Assembly: GCF_025717045.1 (NCBI RefSeq)
Contig: NZ_JAOVZN010000007.1
Location: 1-64,000 of the forward strand
Reading direction: 5' to 3'
Source: Flavobacterium sp. SH_e
GTDB taxonomy: Bacteria; Bacteroidota; Bacteroidia; Flavobacteriales; Flavobacteriaceae
DNA length: 64,000 nucleotides
Position 1 is the first letter of the stretch. Each line of letters begins with the position of its first letter. The notes under the pieces are model-generated. The model worked only from the letters and a program-made list of their open reading frames with translations. It searched no databases and was not told where the DNA came from. Position numbers and translations under genes: made by a program. Positions 16,402 through 24,846 of this stretch are shown in pieces.

Positions 16402-17247
16402 CTATTTTAAAAAAGTGCTTAATTGTTCTAAATACCAAGCTGTATCATCGTACATAATAAAATGGAAACCATTTGTAGCATATTGAAAATTAGCCTTTTT
16501 TAAATTTTTATACTGATCTTCGATAGTCGGTTTTAAATTTATAAAATAAGATTCTAATAAAATTAACGACGGACATTTTATCGCTGCGACTCTTTCTCTC
16601 AAATCAACATTAAAAAAATCACAATACATTTGTCCAAAAGTGGTTCGGTCAGATTTTACACTCCAGCTAACTACTGTTTCTAATTTTGAAGAATCCTGTA
16701 AAAGTCTTGGCATCATTTGTTTCTGCATATCGTAAAACTGAGTTTCATTCATAGCTGTCATTTGATTTACAGTTGCAGAACAATCGTTATTTTCTTTTGA
16801 TTTAAAAGCAGGATCAGTCATCGCCGCCAGACAAGGAAGCGCATCCACAACCACAATTTTTCCAATCAAATCTGGATAATCTGCTGCGATGGCAAGTGCG
16901 AGTGCGCCACCCATACTGTGCCCAATTAAGATTGGTTTTTCAATTTTATTTTCTTTAATATAACTGGCAATTCCTGTTTTCCAATTTTCAAATGAAGCAT
17001 TTAATTGTGGTTTACTTCCCGCAAAACCTGCCATTGTAAGTGTATAACAGGTAAATTGATTTTCGAATGTAGCTCTGGTTTCATTCCAAACATCTCCAGA
17101 AGATGCAAATCCTGGAATAAATATAATAGTTTGATCTCCATTTCCAGTTTTTAAAACTTCAAAAGGAAATTGTTTTGTTTGTGCAAAAACATTTAGACAT
17201 AATGCTGAGAATAAGAATGCGATAATTAAGATGATATACTTTTTCAT
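16402..17247 (-). CDS. Exported alpha/beta hydrolase
   Basis: This 281-residue protein has a signal peptide (residues 1-22, ending NVFAQ) and a single alpha/beta hydrolase domain. The oxyanion region is FIPGFASSGDVW near 43-54, the nucleophile Ser111 is in GHSMGG, and a late His occurs in GFHFIMYDD near the end. It should act in the periplasm or at the surface on an ester, thioester or peptide. It is the first gene of the sigma factor operon, five bases before the sigma start. An envelope-modifying role under the sigma factor's control is plausible but unproven. Confidence 0.85.
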   Translation of the reverse strand: MKKYIILIIAFLFSALCLNVFAQTKQFPFEVLKTGNGDQTIIFIPGFASSGDVWNETRATFENQFTCYTLTMAGFAGSKPQLNASFENWKTGIASYIKENKIEKPILIGHSMGGALALAIAADYPDLIGKIVVVDALPCLAAMTDPAFKSKENNDCSATVNQMTAMNETQFYDMQKQMMPRLLQDSSKLETVVSWSVKSDRTTFGQMYCDFFNVDLRERVAAIKCPSLILLESYFINLKPTIEDQYKNLKKANFQYATNGFHFIMYDDTAWYLEQLSTFLK

Positions 17248-17400
17248 TTTTAATAGTTTATAAGTTGTTAAAATTCTAATAGCAATAAATTGTTAATTAA
17301 ATCGGATCCATGCTTTTGATACGGCAACTATTAAAATGTTACAACAGAAATGAAAAATTCAATAAAAAAATTCCAAATTCCAATGTTGGTGCGGGTTTTT

Positions 17401-17465
17401 AACCGCAAAGTACGCAAAGGTTTTTCGCAAAGAACGCTAGGTTATTTGCTCGCAAAGACGCTAAG
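17401..17465. repeat. AACCGCAAAGTACGCAAAG repeat array
   Basis: AACCGCAAAGTACGCAAAGG is followed by two diverged units (TCGCAAAGAACGCTAGG and TCGCAAAGACGCTAAG). The same unit occurs at 24640-24737 as an inverted pair. This and the next three entries fill the 574-base gap between the hydrolase gene and leuS, where I see no gene. Confidence 0.75.
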
Positions 17466-17487
17466 TCCCAAAGTTTTCCCCTAATCT

Positions 17488-17587
17488 TGTCATCCTGAGG
17501 AACGAAGGATCACAGAAGATATTCCGCAAACTGAATCGCCAATCTTTGTCGAGTTTCGCGTGTGATCCTTCGTTCCTCAGGATGACA
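17488..17587. repeat. Inverted-repeat element with 26-bp arms
   Basis: The arm at 17488-17513 begins TGTCATCCTGAGGAACGAAG. Its exact reverse complement is at 17562-17587. The 48-base middle contains CGCCAATCTTTGTCGAGTT, which recurs with one change at about 17650. The same left arm occurs at 34199-34224. This looks like a small non-autonomous mobile repeat. Confidence 0.8.
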
Positions 17588-17600
17588 AACTTGTGCGTAT

Positions 17601-17745
17601 TGTCAGTCTGAGCGAAGTCGAAGACCACGCAAGAAGCTCCGCAATCAAAATCGCCAATCTTTGTAGAGTTACTTGTGAAGATTTCTCCTTCGTCGAAATG
17701 ACAAACTATGTGTTTTTAAAAATAAAATTCGTGAATTCGTGGCGA
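17601..17745. repeat. Further repeat fragments before leuS
   Basis: TCAGTCTGAGCGAAGTCGAAG (17603-17623) is a degenerate member of the GCTCAGNNTGACA family. CGCCAATCTTTGTAGAGTT follows near 17650, and TTCGTCGAAATGACAAAC near 17690-17706 resembles an arm. ATTCGTGAATTCGTGGCGA (17727-17745) matches one arm of the hairpin at 40811-40860. Confidence 0.65.
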
Positions 17746-17756
17746 AAAAAAATAAA

Positions 17757-17814
17757 AAAAATCCCAAACCCCAATCGTAAAATTGGAACTTGGAATTTTA
17801 AATATTGGGATTTT
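17757..17814. terminator. Hairpin downstream of leuS
   Basis: AAAATCCCAA (17757-17766) pairs with TTGGGATTTT (17805-17814), with an inner CCAAT/ATTGG pairing. It lies just after the leuS stop on the minus strand and is of the same type as 34335-34374. Confidence 0.65.
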
Positions 17815-17821
17815 AAAATAA

Positions 17822-20686
17822 TTAACCGACTAGGTTAATTATTTTTCCAGGAACGATAATCACTTTATTTGGAGTTCTTCCATCTAAGTGTTTTTGAGTT
17901 CTTTCGTCTTTCATCACGATTTCTTCGATTTGTTCTTTGGTTAAATCCAAAGGCAATTCGATGGTGAAACGCATTTTTCCGTTGAAAGAAACTGGATATT
18001 CTTTATTAGTTTCAACTAAATGTTTTTCTTCAAAAATTGGAAAACCGACTTCAGAAATTGAAGTCGTATGTCCTAATTTTGACCATAATTCTTCAGCGAT
18101 GTGAGGTGCATAAGGCGAAACTAAAATTGCTAATGGTTCTAAAATCGCTCTTGAATGACAGTTTTGAGAAGACAATTCGTTAACACAAATCATAAACTGA
18201 GAAACTGAAGTATTGAAAGAGAAATTCTCGATATCTTCTGCTACTTTTTTGATGGTTTTGTGTAACGATTTTAAATTGTCTTTTGTTGGTTCGTCGTTGT
18301 TTACGATTAAGCCATTATCATCAAAATACAATCTCCATAGTTTCTTCAAGAAACCAAACACACCAGAAATTCCAGCAGTATTCCAAGGTTTTGCCTGCTC
18401 TAATGGCCCTAAGAACATTTCGTATAAACGTAATGTATCAGCACCATATTCTGCGCAGATATCATCTGGAGTTACTACGTTGTAGTATGATTTAGACATT
18501 TTTTCTACTTCACGACCTACAATGTATTTTCCGTTTTCATCAAAAATAAATTCTGCTGTATTGAAATCTTCTCTCCAAGCTTTGAACTTTTCGATATTTA
18601 ATTCGTCAGAAGAATTAACAAAATGAACATCAACACGAATTGGCTGTACATTTTGACCGTCAATTTTATTTTTAGACACAAAAGTATTTGTTCCTTCCAA
18701 TCTGTAAACGTAAGCCGTTGTACCCAAAATCATTCCCTGATTGATCAGTTTTTTGAATGGTTCTTCGGTTGGAGCAAAACCTTTGTCTTTTAAGAATTTG
18801 TTCCAGAAACGAGAATATAATAAGTGCCCTGTTGCGTGTTCGCTTCCCCCGATATATAAATCGACATTTTCCCAGTAAGCCAAAGCTTCTTTAGACGCAA
18901 ATTCATTTTCGTTGTGCGCATCCATATAACGCATCCAATACCATGAACTTCCCGCCCAACCTGGCATAGTGTTCAATTCTAAAGGAAAAATCGTTGCATT
19001 ATCAACTAAATCGGTATTAACAACTTTGTTTTGTTTGGTATCCCAAGCCCAAACTGCTGCATTTCCTAATGGAGGCAAACCGTCTTCAGTTGGCAAATAC
19101 TTTTCTACTTCTGGAAGAATAATTGGCAAATGTTGCGTCTCGATCATTTTAGGCAATCCATTCACATAATAAACTGGGAATGGCTCACCCCAATAACGCT
19201 GACGAGAGAAAACAGCATCACGCAAACGGTAATTTGTTTTACCTTTTCCTTGTCCGATTTCTTCTAATTTAGCAATTGCCTTTTTAGTTCCTTCTTTATA
19301 ATCTAATCCGTTTAAGAAATCAGAATTTGCGATTTCAACGTTATCTTTTGATCCGTGCGCCGCTTCAGAAATATCAACATTTGCGAAGATATTTTTGATT
19401 TCCTGCATTCCGTTTTGACCTTTAAAGAAATTAGCAAAAGCGTAATCTCTTTCGTCTCCGCAAGGAACCGCCATAACAGCGCCTGTTCCGTAACCAGCCA
19501 AAACATAATCACCAATCCAAACCGGAATTGGTTCTTTTGTAAACGGATGTTCTGCATAAGCCCCTGTAAATGCACCAGAAATAGTTTTCACATCGGCCAT
19601 ACGCTCACGCTCAGAACGTTTTGCTGTTTTTTCGATGTATGCTTCAACAGCTTCTTTTTGCTCTGGAGTTGTAATTTTTGCCACCAAATCGTGTTCTGGC
19701 GCCAAAGTCATAAAAGTTACTCCAAAAATAGTATCAGGTCTAGTTGTAAATACTTCGATTACTTCATTATGATCTTTCACATTAAAAGTTACCAAAGCCC
19801 CAACCGATTTTCCGATCCAATTTCTTTGTGATTCTTTAATTGACTCACTCCAATCGATATTGTTTAGACCTTCAAGCAAGCGTTCGGCATAAGCAGAAAT
19901 TCGCATACTCCATTGTGTCATTTTTTTTCTTATAACAGGGAAGCCTCCACGTTCTGAAACTCCGTTTACAATTTCGTCATTTGCCAAAACAGTTCCTAAA
20001 CCTGGACACCAGTTTACTTCGGTTTCTGCCAAATACGTCATTCTGTATTGCAACAAGATTTTTTCTTTTTGATCTTCAGAATAAGATTTCCATTCGTCAG
20101 CAGTAAAAATCGCTACGTTATCGTCACAAACTGCTTCAACCAATGCATTTCCACTTTCTTCAAAAACAGTTACAAGCTCTGAAATATCAAAAGCTTTTCC
20201 TTGTTTTCTGCAATACCAAGAATTGAATAATTGGATAAAAATCCATTGTGTATGCTTATAGTAATCCGGATTTGAGGTACGCACTTCACGCGCCCAATCA
20301 AATGAGAATCCGATTTTATCTAGTTGTTTTCTGTAACCAGCAATTTGTTTTCCTTCTTTGTCAACACCACCGTCAATGTTTACGCGTGTAGTATCTTCTG
20401 GACGCTGACCTGTCTGAATCGCATATTGTTCTGCAGGTAATCCGAAACTATCGTAACCCATTGGATGTAAAACATTGAAACCTTGATGTCTCTTGAAACG
20501 AGAATACACATCTGAAGCAATATAACCCAGCGGATGTCCTACGTGTAATCCTGCTCCAGACGGATAAGGAAACATATCGAGAACATAATGTTTCGGTTTT
20601 TCGGAGTTATTTTTTGCTGCAAAAGTTTGATTTTCTGCCCAATATTTTTGCCATTTGGCTTCAATTTCGTTTGGATTGTACTTCAT
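17822..20686 (-). CDS. leuS: Leucyl-tRNA synthetase
   Basis: This 954-residue class I synthetase charges tRNA-Leu. The HIGH-type motif is in PYPSGAGLHVGHPLGY (H48-H51) and the KMSKS loop is at residues 729-733. The inserted CP1 editing domain shows TTRPDTIFGVTF. The catalytic region includes the SRQRYWGEPFPVYY segment and the GGSEHATGHLLYSRFW segment. The C-terminal anticodon and tRNA-binding regions are complete. It is transcribed alone. Its upstream side is a short AT-rich spacer shared with the ModE-like gene. Confidence 0.98.
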   Translation of the reverse strand: MKYNPNEIEAKWQKYWAENQTFAAKNNSEKPKHYVLDMFPYPSGAGLHVGHPLGYIASDVYSRFKRHQGFNVLHPMGYDSFGLPAEQYAIQTGQRPEDTTRVNIDGGVDKEGKQIAGYRKQLDKIGFSFDWAREVRTSNPDYYKHTQWIFIQLFNSWYCRKQGKAFDISELVTVFEESGNALVEAVCDDNVAIFTADEWKSYSEDQKEKILLQYRMTYLAETEVNWCPGLGTVLANDEIVNGVSERGGFPVIRKKMTQWSMRISAYAERLLEGLNNIDWSESIKESQRNWIGKSVGALVTFNVKDHNEVIEVFTTRPDTIFGVTFMTLAPEHDLVAKITTPEQKEAVEAYIEKTAKRSERERMADVKTISGAFTGAYAEHPFTKEPIPVWIGDYVLAGYGTGAVMAVPCGDERDYAFANFFKGQNGMQEIKNIFANVDISEAAHGSKDNVEIANSDFLNGLDYKEGTKKAIAKLEEIGQGKGKTNYRLRDAVFSRQRYWGEPFPVYYVNGLPKMIETQHLPIILPEVEKYLPTEDGLPPLGNAAVWAWDTKQNKVVNTDLVDNATIFPLELNTMPGWAGSSWYWMRYMDAHNENEFASKEALAYWENVDLYIGGSEHATGHLLYSRFWNKFLKDKGFAPTEEPFKKLINQGMILGTTAYVYRLEGTNTFVSKNKIDGQNVQPIRVDVHFVNSSDELNIEKFKAWREDFNTAEFIFDENGKYIVGREVEKMSKSYYNVVTPDDICAEYGADTLRLYEMFLGPLEQAKPWNTAGISGVFGFLKKLWRLYFDDNGLIVNNDEPTKDNLKSLHKTIKKVAEDIENFSFNTSVSQFMICVNELSSQNCHSRAILEPLAILVSPYAPHIAEELWSKLGHTTSISEVGFPIFEEKHLVETNKEYPVSFNGKMRFTIELPLDLTKEQIEEIVMKDERTQKHLDGRTPNKVIIVPGKIINLVG

Positions 20687-20828
20687 TTCTAAGCGACTAA
20701 GATTCTAAGTTACTAAGGCTCTAAGCTTTTCACTAAATTAATTTAGCCGCAAATTTACATTTATTGTTGTTTGTACCAAAGCTATTTCACTGACAAACAA
20801 ATAAAATAACAAATTACTTATTTTTAAT

Positions 20829-20844
20829 TACGTAAAAATACGTA
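20829..20844. promoter_or_regulatory. Candidate operator TACGTA-AAAA-TACGTA
   Basis: Two TACGTA hexamers separated by four A form a perfect 16-bp dyad, 40 bases before the ModE-like gene. The TATTATTG that follows (20843-20850) resembles a -7 box, so a bound protein would block or adjust this promoter. Autoregulation by the ModE-like protein is inference. Confidence 0.5.
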
Positions 20845-20883
20845 TTATTGCAATTCACAACTTAAGTAATTATTTTCTCTAGT

Positions 20884-21231
20884 ATGTCTGAAAACAAAAA
20901 ATACAAGATCGAAGTACGCGTTTGGATTGAAGAAACGGAAGGCGCTTTTCTTGGAATTGGAAAAATCTGGCTTTTAGAAAATATTCGAAAAACAGGATCA
21001 ATTACCAATGCTGCCAAAGAAATGAAAATGGCGTATAGACAGGCTTGGCAATTGGTTGAAGAAATGAATCAGCGTGCAGAATCTCCTTTGGTTGAAAAGC
21101 TTCTTGGAGGAAAAGGCGGAGGCGGCGCTCGATTGACCGAAGCTGGAGAAAGAGCCATTGCTGTTTTTTATGAAGTTGAAAAACGTATTAAAGAGTTTAC
21201 AGCAAAAGAAACTCAGAGATTGAAATTTTAA
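20884..21231 (+). CDS. ModE-like winged-helix regulator (HTH domain only)
   Basis: This 115-residue protein matches the LysR/ModE-type winged helix of molybdate regulators: LLENIRKTGSITNAAKEMKM, then YRQAWQLVEEMNQ, a GGKGGGGARLTEAGERAI wing, and a short C-terminal helix. It lacks the molybdate-binding TOBE (MOP) domains of full ModE, so it may sense through another route. It lies upstream of a TonB-dependent receptor and a molybdopterin-oxidoreductase-fold lipoprotein. That context supports a role in molybdenum or related metal-cofactor metabolism. A dyad lies in its promoter. Confidence 0.82.
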   Translation: MSENKKYKIEVRVWIEETEGAFLGIGKIWLLENIRKTGSITNAAKEMKMAYRQAWQLVEEMNQRAESPLVEKLLGGKGGGGARLTEAGERAIAVFYEVEKRIKEFTAKETQRLKF

Positions 21232-21242
21232 AACAAATATTT

Positions 21243-21383
21243 AAACACATAGAAACATAGATTTTTAGCAATGTAAAAAAAGTCCTTTCACTCGTATTAA
21301 TACACATAGCAGAACTATGTTTTAGAAACTAGTTTCTTTTTTACAATCTTTATGAGAATAAAAAAACTATGTTTCTATCTGTT
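21243..21383. repeat. ACATAGAAACATAG inverted repeat pair
   Basis: AACACATAGAAACATAG plus ATTTTT (from 21244) is matched in reverse by the arm at 21361-21383, with about 20 of 23 bases complementary. The middle contains a second small palindrome, ACATAGCAGAACTATGT (21303-21319). It fills most of the spacer between the ModE-like gene and the receptor. Confidence 0.65.
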
Positions 21384-21458
21384 AAAAAAACATCCAACTA
21401 AAACAAAAATATTTTTTTAACTATCAGTATTCATTTTAAAACATACTGAAACAAAACC

Positions 21459-24017
21459 ATGAACCAAAAATTATATCTCTTATTTCTTTTTATAAGCCTG
21501 AAAAGCTTTTCTCAAATCGAAAATTCAAAAACAAAACAAGACAGCATCAAAAAAGAAGAACTAAACGAAATTGTAATTACCGCATCTCGTCGTTCCGAAA
21601 AAATAATGCGTTCACCAATAAGCATCGAGCAATTAAAATCGGCGGAAGCCAAAATAATGGGATCGCCAAGTATTTATGAAGCACTTGAAAATGTAAAAGG
21701 CGTACAGATTATTACGCCAAGTTTAGGATTTAAAGTTATAAATACGAGAGGATTTGCCAATTCTACCAATGTTCGATTTGCGCAATTAGTGGATGGAATC
21801 GATAATCAGGCACCACATTTGGGTGCGCCAATTGCAAACGCTTTAGGCGCAAATGATCTCGATATTGATAAAATTGAAATTATTCCCGGAACTGCAGCCG
21901 CTTTGTACGGAATGAACGCTATAAATGGTTTGGCTAATATTCAAACCAAAAATCCTTTTGAATATCAGGGAATCGCCATACAGCAATTAACAGGTGTAAA
22001 TCATGTTGGAAATATTGATCGGTTTTCACCGAAAGTATATTCTCAATTTAATTTGAGGATTGCCAAAGCTTTCAATGAAAAATTGGCGTTCAAAGTAAAT
22101 GCTTCAACAACTGGAGGAACGGATTGGGTTGCTGACGACAGAACCGATTTAGCTCCAAACGCAAATGCTTCAACAGGTTTATTTGGCGCTGATAATCCGG
22201 CTTACGACGAAGTAAACGGTTACGGAAATGAATCGGCAAACCGAAAAACATTAAACTTAAATGGCAAAAATTATGTCGTGGCAAGAACGGGTTATCGCGA
22301 AACGGATATTTCTGATTACGAAATCAAAAATTACAAAGCTGATTTTGGATTGTATTTCCGACCAAAAAAAGATCAAGAACTTTCTTTGACTTATAAAACA
22401 GCTTTAATAAACACAATTTACCAGCGTTCAAATAGATTTCGATTAGACAATTATACTTTAAATCAATTTTCTGCTGATTATCATACACCAATTTTTCAGG
22501 TAAAAGCCTACGCAACAACTGAAAATACTGGAGATTCATACAACATGCGTTCGTTGGCAGAAAATATGGATCGCGCTTATAAATCGGATGATAAATGGTT
22601 TGCCGATTACAGCACAGCTTATAAAAATGCCGTTGCTGGCGGAGCAAGCGTTGCTGATGCACACAGAATTGCCCGAACACAATCTGATGCAGGAAGATTT
22701 TTACCCGGAACCGAAGCTTACGAAGAGAAGAAAAAGAAATTGATCGATATTAATAATTGGGATATTGGTGCGGCTTTGCGCGTAAAATCTACTTTGGTTC
22801 ATGGCGAAGGATTATTTAATTGGGATAAAGCTTTTGTTTCTTTCTTTGAAAAAATCGATGCTAAACTTTTAAGCGGTTTCGATTACAGAAATTACATTAT
22901 TGTTCCCGACGGAAACTATTTCATCAATCCTGTTCATGCTGATGAAAATCTGACGTATCAAAAAACGGGAGCTTTTACGCAAGTGACAAAAGATTTCTTT
23001 TCAGACAAATTACGTTTAGGCGCCACCATCAGAATGGATAAAGCCGATTATTTTGATGCGAAATTTACGCCTCAATTTACAGCGGTTTATTCGCCAAAAG
23101 AAAGTTTGAATTTTAGAGCTTCGTATCAAAACGGTTATCGTTTCCCAAGTATTTTTGAAGGTTTCTCAAATGTAAATTCAGGCGGTGTAAAACGTGTGGG
23201 CGGATTGCGAATTATGTCAGATGGCGTTTTTGAAAACTCCTACACCAAAGCTTCAATTGATAAATTTCAAGCACAGGTAAATACCGATGTCAATACAAAT
23301 GGTTTGCCTCAGGCGCAGGCTATTGAAAAAAATAAAAATACGATTCAGAAAAATCCTTATACATATCTGGAACCAGAATTTGTAAAATCTTTTGAAGTTG
23401 GTTTTAGAGGAATGGCTTTAAATAGAAACCTTTTTATTGACGCCGATTTTTATTACAACTCTTATAAAAATTTTATTGCACAAGTTGAAGCCAGCATTCC
23501 GAATACGACAGATCCAAATTTGATTCCGACTGCTTTATATTCCAAGAACACTCAAAACCGCTACAGACTTTGGACCAATTCTAAAAGCAAAATTTACAAT
23601 TACGGAGGAAGTTTAGGTTTGAAATACCGTTTTGATAATACTTTCAGTGCTTTAACCAATCTTACTTATACCAAACTTGACCGAACTGACGATAAAGATG
23701 GTTTGGAAGACGGTTTCAACACTCCAGAATTTAACGTAAACGGAACTCTGATTGCTCAAAATATCTGGAAAAATCTTGGCGCAAGCGTTACGGCCCGTTA
23801 TCAAAACAATTTTGATTATGTTTCTTTCCTTGTGAGCGGAACTGTTCCGGCATATTGGTCAATGGATGCGCAGGTAAATTACGGTTTCAAAAAAGGCATT
23901 TCGGCAAAATTAGGCGGAACAAATATTTTGAACAAACCTTATACTTCTATTCTCGGCGGACCATCAATTGGCGGATTATATTATTTATCTTTAGTTTGGG
24001 AAACCAGCAAATTCTAA
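21459..24017 (+). CDS. TonB-dependent outer-membrane receptor
   Basis: This 852-residue receptor has a signal peptide (residues 1-19, ending KSFSQ). A TonB-box-like and plug region covers about 35-165 (ELNEIVITASRRSEKI, then NTRGFANSTNVRFAQLVDGI and the GTAAALYGMNAINGLANI plug core). A long beta-barrel follows and ends in an aromatic strand (SLVWETSKF). It lacks the carboxypeptidase-like N-terminal extension and has no SusD partner, so it looks like a metal or small-ligand receptor rather than a glycan system. The neighbours suggest a molybdenum- or cofactor-linked ligand, but the cargo is not readable from sequence. Confidence 0.92.
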   Translation: MNQKLYLLFLFISLKSFSQIENSKTKQDSIKKEELNEIVITASRRSEKIMRSPISIEQLKSAEAKIMGSPSIYEALENVKGVQIITPSLGFKVINTRGFANSTNVRFAQLVDGIDNQAPHLGAPIANALGANDLDIDKIEIIPGTAAALYGMNAINGLANIQTKNPFEYQGIAIQQLTGVNHVGNIDRFSPKVYSQFNLRIAKAFNEKLAFKVNASTTGGTDWVADDRTDLAPNANASTGLFGADNPAYDEVNGYGNESANRKTLNLNGKNYVVARTGYRETDISDYEIKNYKADFGLYFRPKKDQELSLTYKTALINTIYQRSNRFRLDNYTLNQFSADYHTPIFQVKAYATTENTGDSYNMRSLAENMDRAYKSDDKWFADYSTAYKNAVAGGASVADAHRIARTQSDAGRFLPGTEAYEEKKKKLIDINNWDIGAALRVKSTLVHGEGLFNWDKAFVSFFEKIDAKLLSGFDYRNYIIVPDGNYFINPVHADENLTYQKTGAFTQVTKDFFSDKLRLGATIRMDKADYFDAKFTPQFTAVYSPKESLNFRASYQNGYRFPSIFEGFSNVNSGGVKRVGGLRIMSDGVFENSYTKASIDKFQAQVNTDVNTNGLPQAQAIEKNKNTIQKNPYTYLEPEFVKSFEVGFRGMALNRNLFIDADFYYNSYKNFIAQVEASIPNTTDPNLIPTALYSKNTQNRYRLWTNSKSKIYNYGGSLGLKYRFDNTFSALTNLTYTKLDRTDDKDGLEDGFNTPEFNVNGTLIAQNIWKNLGASVTARYQNNFDYVSFLVSGTVPAYWSMDAQVNYGFKKGISAKLGGTNILNKPYTSILGGPSIGGLYYLSLVWETSKF

Positions 24018-24028
24018 AACACAACTTT

Positions 24029-24625
24029 ATGAAAACTCAAAATTACATTCTTATTTTCTTTATTGCTTTTTCTTGTACAATGTGCAATTCATCAAAAAAA
24101 GAAGAAAAAGAAACCGTTTCTACAGAACAAAATTCAAAAATTAAGAAACATGAACATCCTGTTCTTACAGCCGAAGATAGTCTCAAATTAGTCAACCATT
24201 ATATTGAAGTAAAAGGCGAAGTAGAATTTCCATTACAATTGACTGTCGATTCTTTGAAAAAAATGAAAGTTACCACAATTGACAATTTTAAAATTTTAGG
24301 CAAAAACGGAGAAGTTAAACGAGAAGTCAAAACCTGCAAAGGTATTTTACTGAAAGACATTTTAGAAAAAGCCAAAATAAAACAAGACGATCATAAAGAC
24401 CGAAATTTTTATATTGTCGAAAGAGCTTCAGACGATTATAAAGCTACATTTTCATGGGCAGAACTTTTTAACAATCCTACGGGAGATAACGCATTTATTC
24501 TTTTTGAAGAAAATGGAAAACCAATTAAAAATGGTGAAATGATTGCCATCTGCAGAAATGATTTTCGAACTGGTCCACGTCATGTGTATTGGCTAAAAAG
24601 TATTGAAGTTTACAAGGCGAAGTAA
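24029..24625 (+). CDS. Lipoprotein with molybdopterin-oxidoreductase (sulfite oxidase-like) fold
   Basis: This 198-residue protein has a lipoprotein-type signal with Cys at residues 16 and 19, either of which could be lipidated. The remainder resembles the oxidoreductase molybdopterin-binding domain: YIEVKGEVEFPLQLTVDSLK, CKGILLKDILEKAKI, SDDYKATFSWAELF, and RHVYWLKSIEVYK at the end. The usual Mo-ligating Cys region cannot be located with confidence, so it may be an inactive or ligand-binding relative. The ATG at 24029, eleven bases after the receptor stop, is chosen because the upstream extension overlaps the receptor. It is probably co-transcribed with the receptor. Confidence 0.75.
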   Translation: MKTQNYILIFFIAFSCTMCNSSKKEEKETVSTEQNSKIKKHEHPVLTAEDSLKLVNHYIEVKGEVEFPLQLTVDSLKKMKVTTIDNFKILGKNGEVKREVKTCKGILLKDILEKAKIKQDDHKDRNFYIVERASDDYKATFSWAELFNNPTGDNAFILFEENGKPIKNGEMIAICRNDFRTGPRHVYWLKSIEVYKAK

Positions 24626-24639
24626 TTCCTTAATTGTTT

Positions 24640-24737
24640 AACCGCAAAGTTCGCAAGGTTCTTTACTCAGTAATTTTCAATAAAACCGCAAAGTACGCAA
24701 AGCTTTATCAACACAAAGCTTTGCGTGCTTTGCGGTT
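24640..24737. repeat. Inverted pair of AACCGCAAAGTACGCAAAG repeats
   Basis: A partial copy (24640-24658) is followed by a full arm at 24684-24706 and its reverse complement at 24715-24737, with one mismatch over 23 bp. RNA from this site would form a strong hairpin. It is the same family as 17401-17465. Confidence 0.8.
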
Positions 24738-24846
24738 AAATAAACTTTTTATTCAAGATTTAAATCGTACTTTTAAGTATAAAAGTTTGTTATTAACTTT
24801 AAATAAAGAAATTCTTTATTATTTTTACCACATAATTTAAGTATCT

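Noticed and set aside
17593..17838. Open frame of 81 codons before leuS
   Set aside because: It is made of dispersed repeat fragments and runs antisense into the leuS end, so it is not a gene.
24634..24840. Open frame between the lipoprotein gene and ftsX
   Set aside because: It is translated from an inverted GCAAAGTACGCAAAG repeat pair.
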